Shown in pieces: positions 1 to 11,668 of a stretch of 64,000 bases of DNA. Source of the DNA: Turbatrix aceti (Eukaryota > Nematoda > Chromadorea > Rhabditida > Panagrolaimidae); the NCBI GenBank assembly GCA_963969345.1, contig OZ017770.1, positions 4,411,246 through 4,475,245 of the forward strand. The letters are read 5' to 3'. A model generated the notes under the pieces. That model ran no database searches. It was not told the DNA's origin and worked only from the letters and a program-made list of their open reading frames with translations. Made by a program: the position numbers and the translations under genes. Every line of letters begins with the position of its first letter. Position 1 is the first letter of the stretch.

Positions 1-253
1 TCCGACTGATCGTTGGTTAATTTTCACGCAAATTCAAAGTATAACAAGTTTTGTCGTCAATACCGTTTAAAATGAGTTATGCGTCATTATCAACGCACTT
101 CCCGAATACGCGTCACGTACAAATTGAACTCTCGCGGGCCAATACTCCCCCAACATTTTACACTGTTCATTAGCTTTTTACTCATGCTCTGCTGTTTGTA
201 CTACTATCGTCGTAATTCGTTGTAGTATAATGCTAATGACTCAAAAATGAGCT

Positions 254-814
254 AAAACAACTCAGAGTTGTTCAATTCGACAATTTTCAGTGCTCGCTCT
301 GCTCGCGCTCTTTGAGCAATTCACTTTTCCGTGCTCGCTCTGCTCATGCATGCTCTTTGAGTTCCTAAAATTTTCGCGCTCGCTCCGCTCGCGCTCTTTT
401 ATTCTCAGATCCTCTGCTCTTGCTCTGCTCACGCTCGTGAGTTGAGCAAGAGCGAGCAATGAGCGAACATGGCTCACACAAAAAAAAGTGAATTTTGAGC
501 CAAAATTCAGTTCCTCACTAAAAGAAATACCGTATACTGCTTGGAGATACCCCCAACATCGTGTTTTTGGTCGAAATTACCAGTATTTTAGTATTTGTAG
601 CACTAAATTTATAGTGAGCAGTGCTCATTTTAAAAATTTCTCTTGCTCGCTCTGCTCGCGCTCTTTGAGCAATTCAATTTCTCGTGCTCGCTCTGCTCAT
701 GCTCATTGAGCACTCCAATTTTTCGCGCTCGCTCCGCTCGCGCTCGTGAGCTGAGCAGGAGCGAGCAGTGAGCAGGAGCAATTTGGTGAGCATCGAACAA
801 CTCTGAAAACAACT
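254..814. mobile_element. Non-autonomous inverted-repeat element (MITE) with target duplication
   Basis: The element occupies 263-805. Its ends are inverted copies of CAGAGTTGTTC, followed by one mismatch and then AT. It is flanked by the same 9 bp, AAAACAACT, at 254-262 and 806-814, which is a target-site duplication. Inside are two diverged direct copies of a unit of about 180 bp (about 291-475 and 640-778), built from repeats of TGCTCGCTCTGCTCGCGCTC and variants. The internal reading frames are by-products of these GAGC/GCTC repeats and show no domain. The CAG-type terminus resembles hAT elements, but hAT duplications are normally 8 bp, so the class is uncertain. Confidence 0.7.
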
Positions 815-3800
815 TTATCACATTTGAATTACTTCAAAGATAATTTATTCGTTTTTAAAGGGTTGAATTGCGCCAGCGATAATTCAATTAAACGGTCATT
901 TACAACAAAGACATGTTAATTGTAATAATATTGTCATTTAAAAAAAGCATAAGAGATGAAAAACGCAGGGGACATCAGGAACAAGATGGAATAACTAACG
1001 TATTTTGACTATATGATATCATTTGATAAAAAAAAGAAGAATGGGAGCAGCTGCGTATCAACGTGCTGTAATTTGCAACTCTTTATCCATTGTATTTAAG
1101 ACTACGAGAGATAAATACAAGCACACCATTTCAAGTTCATGGTGAGCATTGTATTCATCCTATATCAACTTTTTTGTACCAGTCGCATCTTACCTGCCAG
1201 ACGACTGCTCTAACAAACGCCGACATCCCCCGCGACACAATTTTGACCTAATACACGGTAGGTGTTCTCATTAAGATTTGTTTTTGACTCATAATACAGG
1301 TCACAGAGTAATGCTTATATCATTAACGCTTTTCTCGTTATCTTATCATTGTTAATTATTTGTAATTAGCAATGAGAACATGTTTTTTGAATTGATATCA
1401 CGATTGAAGCCAAAGATGCGTAGTCAGAGTTGGGTAACAATGTGTAACTGGAAATGTTTAAAGTTATGATTAATTACTACGAAAATGATTTTCGTTAAAT
1501 ATTTGAGTCTTTATAAACGCGGGCTTCAGCGTTTTGCGTTCATACATTTGTTTTTGTGGTGCGAAGCCATATGTTGTAAATGTACCTCCTGGTACCCAAC
1601 ATGATACATCAAACTAACTAAGAAATATATTTTAGCATATCTTATCTTCGTTGTCTAACTTTGAAACAAAAATAACTAAAACATCCCTAAAACCTTACAA
1701 CGGTGAGCTAAACATCATTTTTGAGACTGTGGTTAATCCCTCACACTTTGCACTGTTAGTGTCTTCTTTGTTTCTTTTTCAATGCATCTTGTCTTCAAAT
1801 TCCTTACCTTGCTTCCGTCAAAAAAGGGCTTAAAAGTTGCGCTTCTTCAGACGTATCTTAAGCAATCTTTGTCCTTTTTGGTGGTCAAGTCTACGTAATG
1901 AAATTCTATTTCTGACTGCTTTGTGATCATTTCGCAAGGATTCTTAAGATGTAACCTAAATCCGGCTGCTCTTGGTTTTTATCCGACTGCCGGGGCTTAG
2001 CCGTTTTAGATGGTTTGAATCAGTGGTCTCAGGGAAAAACAAAACGCATCAAAGGCGTCACACGTAGGAAGAATCCAGTGACCTTATCACGACTTGCTTT
2101 TTTTAATACGATGACTTTTAATCGTGCTAAAAAAATCTTGCGATGCATATAAGAGGCCAAAATTTCGAAGACCAGAAATGGGATTTTTATTTCCATCATA
2201 TTTAACACTTTGCCGGTATTGTGAACGTATGTGCGCGTTTTGATGCTACATGCTCATCCTACTGTAACGTTGATAATTCATGTGGCATATTTATTTCATT
2301 AAACATATTTTGAATGGCATAGTCATACTTGCTATTCGTTATGCTGTTATTCCGTATTTGCTTGATTTTTAAATCTAATTGGCATAATTTGCTTTGACAC
2401 CTTATATTAACATGCATGTTTACAATTTATCGTCATAGACTTGCGGAAACGCGTTTAAAATGTGACGTATTTTTTGACGCAACTTAGCATTGCTTTATAA
2501 GAAAATGAATCCAGAACGTAACACGCATTGCCATTGAAGGATAAAACGCATGCATAGAATTTTGAACTTTTAAACATTTTTTAACAAGTTCAAGAGTCAT
2601 TGACAACAATTCAATGACGCATGTGTTTAATTTTTTGTTTATTTTTTTGTGCTTACAATCCAGAAAAATAAGTGTTAATACGCTTCACTATTCACAAATT
2701 TGTATTTTGTATTCAAACAATACACTTTGAATTAATTTTTTTATATATATGTTTTGTCCTTGTCATCTCATTTGCCTCATTTTTTGCATAATTTTGGAGT
2801 ACATATATGTAAGGAGTATCTATACCACGAGTACATCAAAAATGCCTGACTTTGTCGCAGCCAAGTGTGTAGGTGAGGGGAGAGGGCCTATTTTTGGGGG
2901 CAGCCTGTACCGTATGAGCGCACATTTAGAACTTATTACGTAAATTCTACCAGGTGGATTGAATATTTTATGTCCTGTTTAGATCATTGCGTGTTTCTTG
3001 TATGTATCTTATAATATAAATTGCACATTTGTGGCGTTGATTTACTACGATTCTTGCGTTGAACTTAGAAATGTAAGCATATACATTCGATTCACCTGGA
3101 CAAATGTGCGTAACCATAATTGTTTTATCAGACAGGTGTAATGACTTTAGATATGTGTATATAAATGAATAGACGTAGGCAGGCATTTTACCGTCATCAA
3201 TGGCGGTTAACCCATAGTATTAGGTTATCCCAAAATTATGAGTGCCAAAATAATACTGCTGTGTTGCTTTTAAATAAAAATTGTGAATTGTTGCAACTTA
3301 TCCTGAATCGTGGCATAATAATTACTATAAAGTTATAATTGCATGTTTTTTGACTGACGTTATTATGCTGTATACCATATGCATACGTGCTGCCACCCCC
3401 ATTTGTAATGGGTGGGAGGGGGTCATTTTTTCATTGGTAAATTTGACATCATAACACATTTTCGAAGACAATTTGAGTATATATAGAAGAGTGAAAATAC
3501 TACATACACAAAAATGTGCAGGCGAGAACAATAATAGGTGAAAACATTTTAAAATATTATCTGCTAAATATCTATTATTACACATTCTTTTGCATGTTTC
3601 TGCGTTCTCGGGTTTAAAAATAACTACAATTCTTTAAGCGTATCCGTTTTGTTTAAGCTGTCGCAATTAATGATCTGAAGTTTGACGCATATTCCCACAA
3701 AAATCATGCAAAATGTATTAATGTTCGCAACAGGTCACTATTTTAGCACTGTTAAATTCCATAATTTCTTTGTATTGACGCGATGACGGCTTTTTGTTGC

Positions 3801-4366
3801 ACTGCGATGCTAAGTAAATTATCATCTCTTTACGTAGCAGCTCAACTATGATTCATTTTGAAAAATTAAGCCGCATTAAAGAAAAAAATTAAGAAAAAAC
3901 GTATGTTTTGCGTATGTCGGCTACTAAGTAATCTTTATAAAAAGAATAAAGCAATAAAATTAGCATTATCTTTCATGAAGTTAATTTCTATAACGTAGAT
4001 CGTTAAGCTGAAGGTAATAATCAGTTGTCTGCACTTCACGCGTTTCTCAGTTTTTTGTCTCACCAAAATGCTCCGTTTTTGCTGCTGCCGGCGCGGAAAT
4101 AGAGGTGGAGTTATGAAATTGAGCTTACGACTTTTTGTGTTATCATAACAAACGACGTGACCTAGTATGAAATGCGTATGAATGGCTTCACCTGACGCGT
4201 AAGTCGGAATCTCATTTTTATTCCATTTCAGCTGAAACCTAAAACTCAGTTATACGGCTGGCTTTTCTTCTACTTACTATACACACGAAGTTAAAAGCGT
4301 TTTGTTGCCGAATTGAGTAGTGCTGTGATTTATGCTCTGTCACTGCAAATATCCGCATCGTCACTG
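815..4366. other. Intergenic, no supported gene
   Basis: AT-rich sequence with only short reading frames in both strands. I found no conserved domain, no chain of phase-matched exons and no tRNA fold. A possible acceptor (ATTTCAG ending at 4231) lies upstream of the small gene that starts at 4367 and may belong to its 5' UTR. Confidence 0.5.
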
Positions 4367-5217
4367 ATGCTGTCCACCACTTTGGGTATAACTTCAGCGG
4401 ATCCTATCAACTCTTCGGAGGCTTCTTCATATCCGTTTTCGTACACATCATCTTCATCGAGATTGGTCGATTTTCCTCATTCTTGTCCGTTTCACTCCAC
4501 TGAAAGCCGGCGTCAATCATCGGCGAGTTCAGGGGGACTTGAGGTGGTCGACGAGTGCTGTGAACTAACTCACGTTCAGAAAGTATGGTATCAATTTTTT
4601 CTGCGTCACATGCAGTGATTTTTTTCCAGAAATATTCAACACACAACTCCGTTCGGTTTTCGCCATACTCTGAAAGTTCGCCAACCGGCTCTCTGTATCC
4701 CCAAGAGACTACAGAGGTGCCGTCTGCTTGGTCGTCATCGTCGGAAGAAGAGTCTCATACTGTCATAGTCAGAGTGAGTCTGTAGACGATCTCAGTCATA
4801 TGTAATTATTTTTTTTAGCACTTTGAGCATTCGCCGTCATTTGAAGAAATTTCTATGGACGATTGGCCAAATTCATCGGAAGGCAGTTCACCGCTACAAA
4901 GCTTTATGCAGGATTGTAAGTTCTTTTGTTACCGTAGTGTTAACTACATTAAAAGGGATAGTGAGAGCAAAAAGATGAACAAAAAGAGAACCTAGCAGCT
5001 GTTAAGGAAACTCAGCAGATGCGGGGCAAAAAAACCGTGCTGCCCACTTTTTTGCATATAGCAAAAAGAAAAAAAGAAACTATAGAAGTTGTTTGTTGTA
5101 GTATGTTTGCCAAAACAATGCACGTAATATTACCAAAAATTATTCAATTTTACCAAAATAATTATAGTAAACTTTTATTTTTGTGTTTGCTTTCCAGCGT
5201 TTAATCCCGAAGATTGA
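4367..5217 (+). CDS. Small serine-rich, acidic protein of unknown function (4 exons)
   Basis: I do not recognise this protein. Four exons join in perfect phase: 4367-4582, 4630-4773, 4819-4915 and 5198-5217, giving 158 residues. Borders are GTATGG/TTCCAG, GTGAGT/TTTTAG and GTAAGT/TTCCAG; the introns are 47, 45 and 282 bp. The protein is rich in Ser, Thr, Pro, Glu and Asp and has a poly-Ser/Glu stretch. It ends in a short acidic tail with SFMQDSFNPED at the C-terminus. It has no signal peptide, membrane segment or zinc motif, so it looks like a disordered regulatory or nuclear protein. The start is uncertain: 4367 is the first ATG in the frame, which is open from 4295, and an upstream exon is possible. 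The consistent splice phasing is the main argument that the gene is real. Confidence 0.5.
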
Positions 5218-6268
5218 AAGTAGGCACGACGCCGATTAACACATTTTTTTTAATGTGCCGGAAACAGCTTATCAATACGCCGATGACAATCTGTCATGTA
5301 TTAAAGCTTTTTTTCTTTTTACAGAAGAAGCATTCCTCAGCTTTTTATCAAAATCGTCTATCTTAAAGCTTTTTTTTCGAATTGATTTACGTTTCTGCGA
5401 TTGCAAGGGTTATGACATGCATTCTTTTTGTACTGTAGGTCTCACGTACGCACTTTTAAGCATAATTTAAAACGTTTGCATTTTACATGATATACTACAT
5501 TTATTTAAAAACAACAATAAATTCGATGGCATGACTTCCTTTAGATGACCTGTTTATACGTTGCATGATAATTCATGTAGAAGTACAAATTCAATTTGCT
5601 TTCGGTTATCGTCATCACGAGAGAACGTAACCCATAACCCGATTTTTGTGCAAATACATATCATTTCGTAGTGAGACTATAATTCGCAAGTTCTATTGTT
5701 TTTTCTGTTCCTTTATCTATGATTTGGCAAGCTGTTAATCCACGTCACAGAGTAACAGCTTATGACAATGCGCAACTAATTTGCATTACTTTGTAGTATT
5801 ATAAATCACTTTACGGCATGCATGCCACGGGTTGGACTTTGCTTTCCTTCGAAACGTGCAAACTTTTATGGTTTGTAGCAATTTTCCGAGTCCCTGTTAT
5901 ACTGTTTGCGCGCGTATCTAATTAATTGCGTCTGATAAGAGGTAAAGCTTACGTAGGTTTGTACAAATGTTTTTGCATACCTTTTTTTTACTGTACACTA
6001 TGACGTAAAGTTATAACTTTACCCGGTGGAGTTCTACGTACGAGGAAGGAAAAATTATTGTGATTTGAAACAAAAAATATATGAGGTAATGTTTTTGCAT
6101 CAGACTGTTCTGGTTGTTTTAAACAATTTAATGAGGTTGTCTGATTAAATTCATTTCCTCTCTAAAAAAGGCGTATCTATTTTGTCTACGTGCGCACACA
6201 AGGTTACCTGCTGCAATGGCTATTTGAGCACTAATTAACAGTTTTGCTCAAGCATTTTGCTCTTCAAT
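5218..6268. promoter_or_regulatory. Upstream region of the NR4A gene
   Basis: About 1 kb without a gene, between the small serine-rich gene and the first NR4A exon. It should contain the distal NR4A promoter. An acceptor-like TTAACAG about 28 bp before the ATG at 6269 could be a trans-splice or 5' UTR splice site. I saw no other clear element. Confidence 0.3.
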
Positions 6269-9200
6269 ATGAACAACATTTCAGCTACACAAAGGACGGC
6301 AGAAGGCGGCAAACAAAATCCACCTGGATCTGACTATACGAAGTATCAAAATCCCGCTAGCCAAGGAGCACTTCAATTTCCGCCTTTGCCGGCACACCCT
6401 CTGCAGTCTACGGCACCGCATCGACACTCTATTGGTGGATATCCTCAAACCAACGCCGATTTCAGTATCAGTCAACGCGAGCAACCTTTTTTGGGCTACC
6501 TTTCCCAGGGTCGACCCTCTTTTTCCCGCCAACAAACCCAAACGGCGTACTCGACATCCTCGTCGTCGAGGTCTTCATCGTCGACTGCTTTTATCTCTCA
6601 ACACCAATCGCCTCGTCACATCCGAAGCTATCAACGGCGGCTTTCCTACCAACAGCCTCTGTCATCGAGTGCGGCAGGCGCACATCATAGGCTTTCGGTT
6701 GCGGAAGAAACCGATCGCGACCTCGACGAAATCATCAATCGTCTGCTAAACGACGACGTAAGTACCGGTCATTGTCCACGCTTTCAAAAATCTTTATTTC
6801 ACATATTGCAAGCTTTTTGACACTTTTTTTCGCGCAATTATTCATTTTAATGTGAGAAGCGCACTCCTGTTAACTGTCTTACTTTTTTTACTGCGCCGTA
6901 CAAAATAACGTGCTTCATTTCTTTTTTTAACGATGCTTTCTTTGTTGCTACTACTCTATTTGTTCTTGTTTCTATTTTTGAGTTATGCAATCACAAATAT
7001 CATACTCATGTTTTTTTTGTTTTCGACTCTGGAAACAAAAAAAATCAGAAGCTCTGTTGAAATCTCACAGAAACGTTTTCTACATTTTTTAAAGATAATT
7101 ATAATCAACTCCCAAGAGTAAAACAGTTCTTGTTTACTTTATCTATCGTAGAACGCGAGGCACGCTTCTGTTTTTTTGCGCAACTTTTCTCGTTACCAAG
7201 CAAAATCTGTATTTTTTGTCTGTTTCGTCTTATTTTTCAGTTTTTAAAGGGATAAGTTAATTTTTATTCCAATAATCAAAACATTGGCGGTTGCTTGTTT
7301 TTCAATTTTTTGAGGAAGCAGCCCGCGGTGTTTGAGGCAATCAACACCCTTTAGCCAGACCCACCCGCCCTATCGACCGTTTCATTCTGAGCGCAGAGGC
7401 ATACCGTTTCCTTCTTGCTATTTCTCTTTCGACTTTCCGACTTGCTTTTTCTCCTGTTGTGGTGGTGATTTTTTGACTCGAAATGTGATGTGACTTTATT
7501 ATGGCTTTTTGTGTTGTTCCCTTGGTAATTGCTGTGATCTTTTCCAGTGGTGATCGTAATCGTGACTGTGATATTGTGATCGTCATGTCAAGTAGCTACT
7601 TCTATTGGATGGAAAATAACCATCTTTGGAATCCGAATGCAACGGCGCATATGACAACAAACGATATATGGTCCATGCGCACACCAGATCAGATGGCTGC
7701 CCTTTGGTCCCTTGATCCGGTGCTTTCTCTCCAACTTCAAGTTTATATTTATATTTTATTATGCCTTTGTGGCGTCTGACAGGCATTTACCGTTTTAGAA
7801 TCAGATCAAGGAGAGCCAGGCGTCTGCGGAAAGCCAACAACAGCAACAATCCAGGCCTGTGGTCAGTTTTATGCAAAATCAGCCAACTCAGCTGAAGACC
7901 GAATCCGAAAGCAGCAGCACTGCACTCAGCATTGACTCTTCGTCATCGGTAAATAATTTCAAAAAAAACTAGTTGCAATTGAAAATATTTGTACAAAGAA
8001 GGGCAAGGGTCCTGGATCGCGTTCAAACTTGCACCTAGCTACCTTTTATGTTTACCGTGACATTTTTTGTCAGACCGCCATGTTTTGTAGTGGACAGGCA
8101 GAAAACTGAGCTTTTGAGGGTGACCGTCTAACATCAAAAACCCTTGTTTGTCAGCAAAAAAAACTACTGGACAAAACAACGATGGGTAACCATCGGTGTT
8201 TTGACAAGCACCAAAAAGTCAAAAAACCTTTAAACTGTTATAATCGGAACCTTTAATGTTTTGTTAGATGCCACCGTTGCCCCAGCCTACACCAATGGAG
8301 AGCGATCATTCTGTAAAACGGGAACTTCACGATCAAATGAGGGCGATGCGTCAACAGCAACCACAGCCTTCCAGTCAGATGTCTTCTCTTCATCAGATGC
8401 CTCAGCCCCTGCAACTTCCTCCTTCAACAGGCAACGTTACCGATGATGACGCGCGCCTACAGTACTCCAACTTTTTCAACTTTGGAATGCGCCAGAATGC
8501 TGCAAATCCGATGCTGCTGTCAGGGTAGGTTCACTAATTGTGCTTGAATTCAAATCTTAAATTGTACTACATCACTAACCGTCTGGGTCTCTTTTTTTCT
8601 GACAAAATTCAGTGTAAAAGTTTTAGTATGAATTCTCATGAGACGGATGTGTCTGCGTCTGTTATGACGCTAATAGGCGATTAACTCGTCTGTATGACAC
8701 TACTACGACACTTCAGACTTGCATTTTTGTTATGTCATTGTCTAGGTCATTTCGGATTACTTTTGAGTTGCTAAGTGCAAGTAGTGTCGTATTTCAAGCA
8801 CACCTTGCAGTTTTTAGCAACACTTAATAGGGCACGTATCAAAACAAAATAATACAGAAATCAACCGCATTGAAAAAAATAAGCGGTCGTGTTCTTGGAG
8901 TGACTATGCTTACGCGGTTTTCTCCATTTTGGTGGTTTTCAGTGTTGTGCATGGTTAAGCCGCACGTGTGCATGCCGAATTTTCGCCTATGATTCACCAC
9001 CAGAGTCCCTGGTAGGCGAGAAACAATGGCTTGAAGTGGCAGCATTTTCCCAAAAAAAGGCGCCCGTTATTAGAGGGTTAATAACAAATAAATCGATAAA
9101 TTAAAAAAGAAAACAATGTTCAATTCGTTTTTTTTTGCAGTTTTGATTTCAATACTCTTGGTCAGTCTGCCATGCACAGTGATTTCATGCAACAAGGCAA

Positions 9201-11230
9201 CCTGGCGGGTTTCAAGTCGGAGTTTGGACGCGTCGATCCCTCGAGCAGTCACCTGAATCAGTACGGTGCCGCTGGAATATTTGGCAACTCCGCGGCTGCT
9301 GCTGCGGCCGCCGCGAGCTCTGTGACACCTTTCTACACGCAGGCCGCGGGCATTCAGCAACCCGTTATGCAGAATCAAATAGAGGAACAGCAGTCTGCGC
9401 AAAGCAGTGGCGCTCGGTGAGTTAAAGTGTCATTCATAGGATTCCCTCCTAAATAGAGGGACAACACAACACGCTTTGTTTTTTTTCTATTCGCAACAAC
9501 CACATTTTTTGAAAAATTTGTGAGTAGCGCTAATTGACTCGTGTCAGCTCTTTTGAGCGTCTTTTTGATGCATTCACCAAATCTAAAGGGCACATGCATT
9601 TACAAAGGCTAGCTTGCGATGCGCGCACAACGGTGCAACACTCCTCCGAACGCTCCCATCAGAATGACCGTATCTTTCAGCAGACACAGCGCATCACCGA
9701 TGATAGGCGCCATACGGGGTATCGGCGTCGACACAGCCACATCGTCGGGCTTCGACATGGCGGCGATGGCTGCGGCAGCGTTCGAAGCAGCCGCCCAAAG
9801 ACCGCAGCAGAATGAAGATCAAAAACTCTGCGCAGTCTGCAACGATCATGCACGAGGACGCCACTACGGTATTTACAGGTAAATTTCTGGCAAACAAACA
9901 AAAATACCATTGCAAAAAAAAACTGGCATGCTTTTTTTTTTTACTCTGATGTCTTCTTTTTTGCAGCTGCGAAGGATGCAAGGGATTCTTCAAAAGAAGC
10001 ATTCAAAACGAACGGGCTGTGCAAAAAAAGCAACAGTACGTTTGTGCTGGAAACAAAAACTGTCCCATCGACAAGAGATACCGTAGTCGTTGTCAGTATT
10101 GTCGTTACCAAAAATGCCTTGCCGTCGGCATGGTGAAAGAAGGTAAGGAGCATTATGACGTCGTATTCACAACGGCTTATGCACGACTTTTAGTTGTACG
10201 CCACGGTCCCCTGCAAGGAAGACGAGGTCGCATGCCTTCGAAGGCGAGAGTGCCAGCGCTTGCGGATAAAGTCGGTTCTCCACCGCTTCCGCTCATGACG
10301 GTACTTACAAAGTTGTACAACGACACACGCCCTCCTAATCCTGCGCGACCGCTGAACATCCGTTCTGAACCAATGACGGCAAAGGAAGTGCTCGGCGTCA
10401 TCGAATACGAAATTCAGACGCTCTTCAGCTTTCTCTACAAGATCCCTGACTTTAGCGAAATCCATGACTCGGATAAGCGGAATCTGCTCTTTAGAAATTT
10501 CTTTCCTCTTTTGGCCGTTAAACTTGCGAGTCGCAATACGGAATTTGCCTTGGGACGCACGTTCATGTTTGACTGCGGTCAACTCGTCACAATCAAGGAA
10601 ATGCCGGCTTCATTCCAGTCTTTTTTTCAAACTATGCTGGAGGAAACCATGGCTTTCCAAAGCATTCCCGACTGGGACGCATCCACGTTTGCCACGCTCA
10701 TTATTCTACAGTACTTTGGAAATGACGGTAATTGATTTTTTGAAAGCATAACAGAAAAATGAAAAAAAAACTAAAAATTTCCAGACGACCGACCAAACGT
10801 GACTGATCAAAGCATCATTCACCGTCTCTACAGCACTGTTATCAACGCATACAAAGACCATTGCTGCATGGGTATTGCGGGAAACAGTGCAAAGCTCTCA
10901 AAACTAATCACTCAGGTAAAAAACACATTTTAGCAAACTTAATACAAAATTATTTGGTTTCAGTGCCAAAGATTTACTGTTTTCCGAACGGTTGGAGCCA
11001 ACTGTTTGTGCCAAGCACTCATGGAAGAACATCAATTACCTCCTCTTCTCACTCAGGTTTATCAGGAATACTTTCGGTCCTCAAATGAAATCATCGACGT
11101 CAATAGCATGCCGCAGTCCTTTCCAACGCTTCCACCTTTGCTAGAAATGCCAGTGAGGTCGGGCGACACCGGTCAAAGCGTTCGGCCAGATGAACACAAA
11201 CAGGGCTTTCAAAATGAATACAACCAGTGA
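6269..11230 (+). CDS. NR4A: NR4A-subfamily nuclear hormone receptor (Nurr1/HR38/NHR-6 type)
   Basis: Exons: 6269-6757, 7799-7948, 8268-8524, 9141-9416, 9681-9878, 9967-10142, 10194-10727, 10785-10915 and 10964-11230; all phases match, giving 825 residues. The long N-terminus is rich in Gln, Ser and Ala and is probably a transactivation region. The C4 DNA-binding domain starts at [14 protein letters not shown], has the P-box CEGCKG, and continues [20 protein letters not shown]. The next exon supplies [19 protein letters not shown], the A-box extension that NR4A receptors use to bind NBRE sites as monomers. A ligand-binding-type domain follows. Oddities: six extra residues between the two zinc fingers, a helix 12 unlike the vertebrate DKIFLDTLPF motif, and a 51-bp in-frame intron (10143-10193) that naive gene callers would translate. 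A poly(A) signal lies at 11535-11540. The family assignment is firm; the extent of the N-terminus is less so. Confidence 0.9.
7548..7740 (+). CDS. NR4A: Alternative first exon of the NR4A gene (short isoform)
   Basis: A strong acceptor, TTTTCCAG ending at 7547, precedes a leader and an ATG at 7585. The 52-codon exon (7585-7740) encodes a Trp- and Met-rich stretch ([17 protein letters not shown]...). It ends in phase 0 at CAA|GTTTAT, so it joins the shared exon at 7799 as correctly as the distal exon 6269-6757 does. The upstream acceptor cannot join the distal exon without meeting a stop. This looks like a separate start, probably trans-spliced, giving a 714-residue isoform. The donor is not a consensus one. 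Confidence 0.55.
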
Positions 11231-11668
11231 AGCAAAACTACATATTTGAAATTTCTTTTGTCTTAATCGTTTTTTATGACGCTTTGCACTTTTGATTATC
11301 GTATCCGAGTTTTTTCTTATTCTTCCTCGCCACATCATCACTAGCATGATTTCTGTTTTTCATAATTCTTATCATAAAAAATAATGCAAATCATATGTTT
11401 AAAATCAAATTGTTTGTTTGTAATGTTTTTATCTCATTTACTTAATTTTGTTTTAACGTTGAGATTTTTTGTCAACTACCTTCACAATCAATCTTAACCG
11501 AACTCATTTTGTTCTTCGTGCATTTCTCACAGAAAATAAATTCTCCATTGTTGTTTGTATGATGTTGATACATTTTTTTGCAAAAATAAATACGTACACA
11601 GTATACATATTATATTACATCAAGCATGTCACGAAAAGGTTGTTAAAGTGCATCTGCATCGGGCTCGC

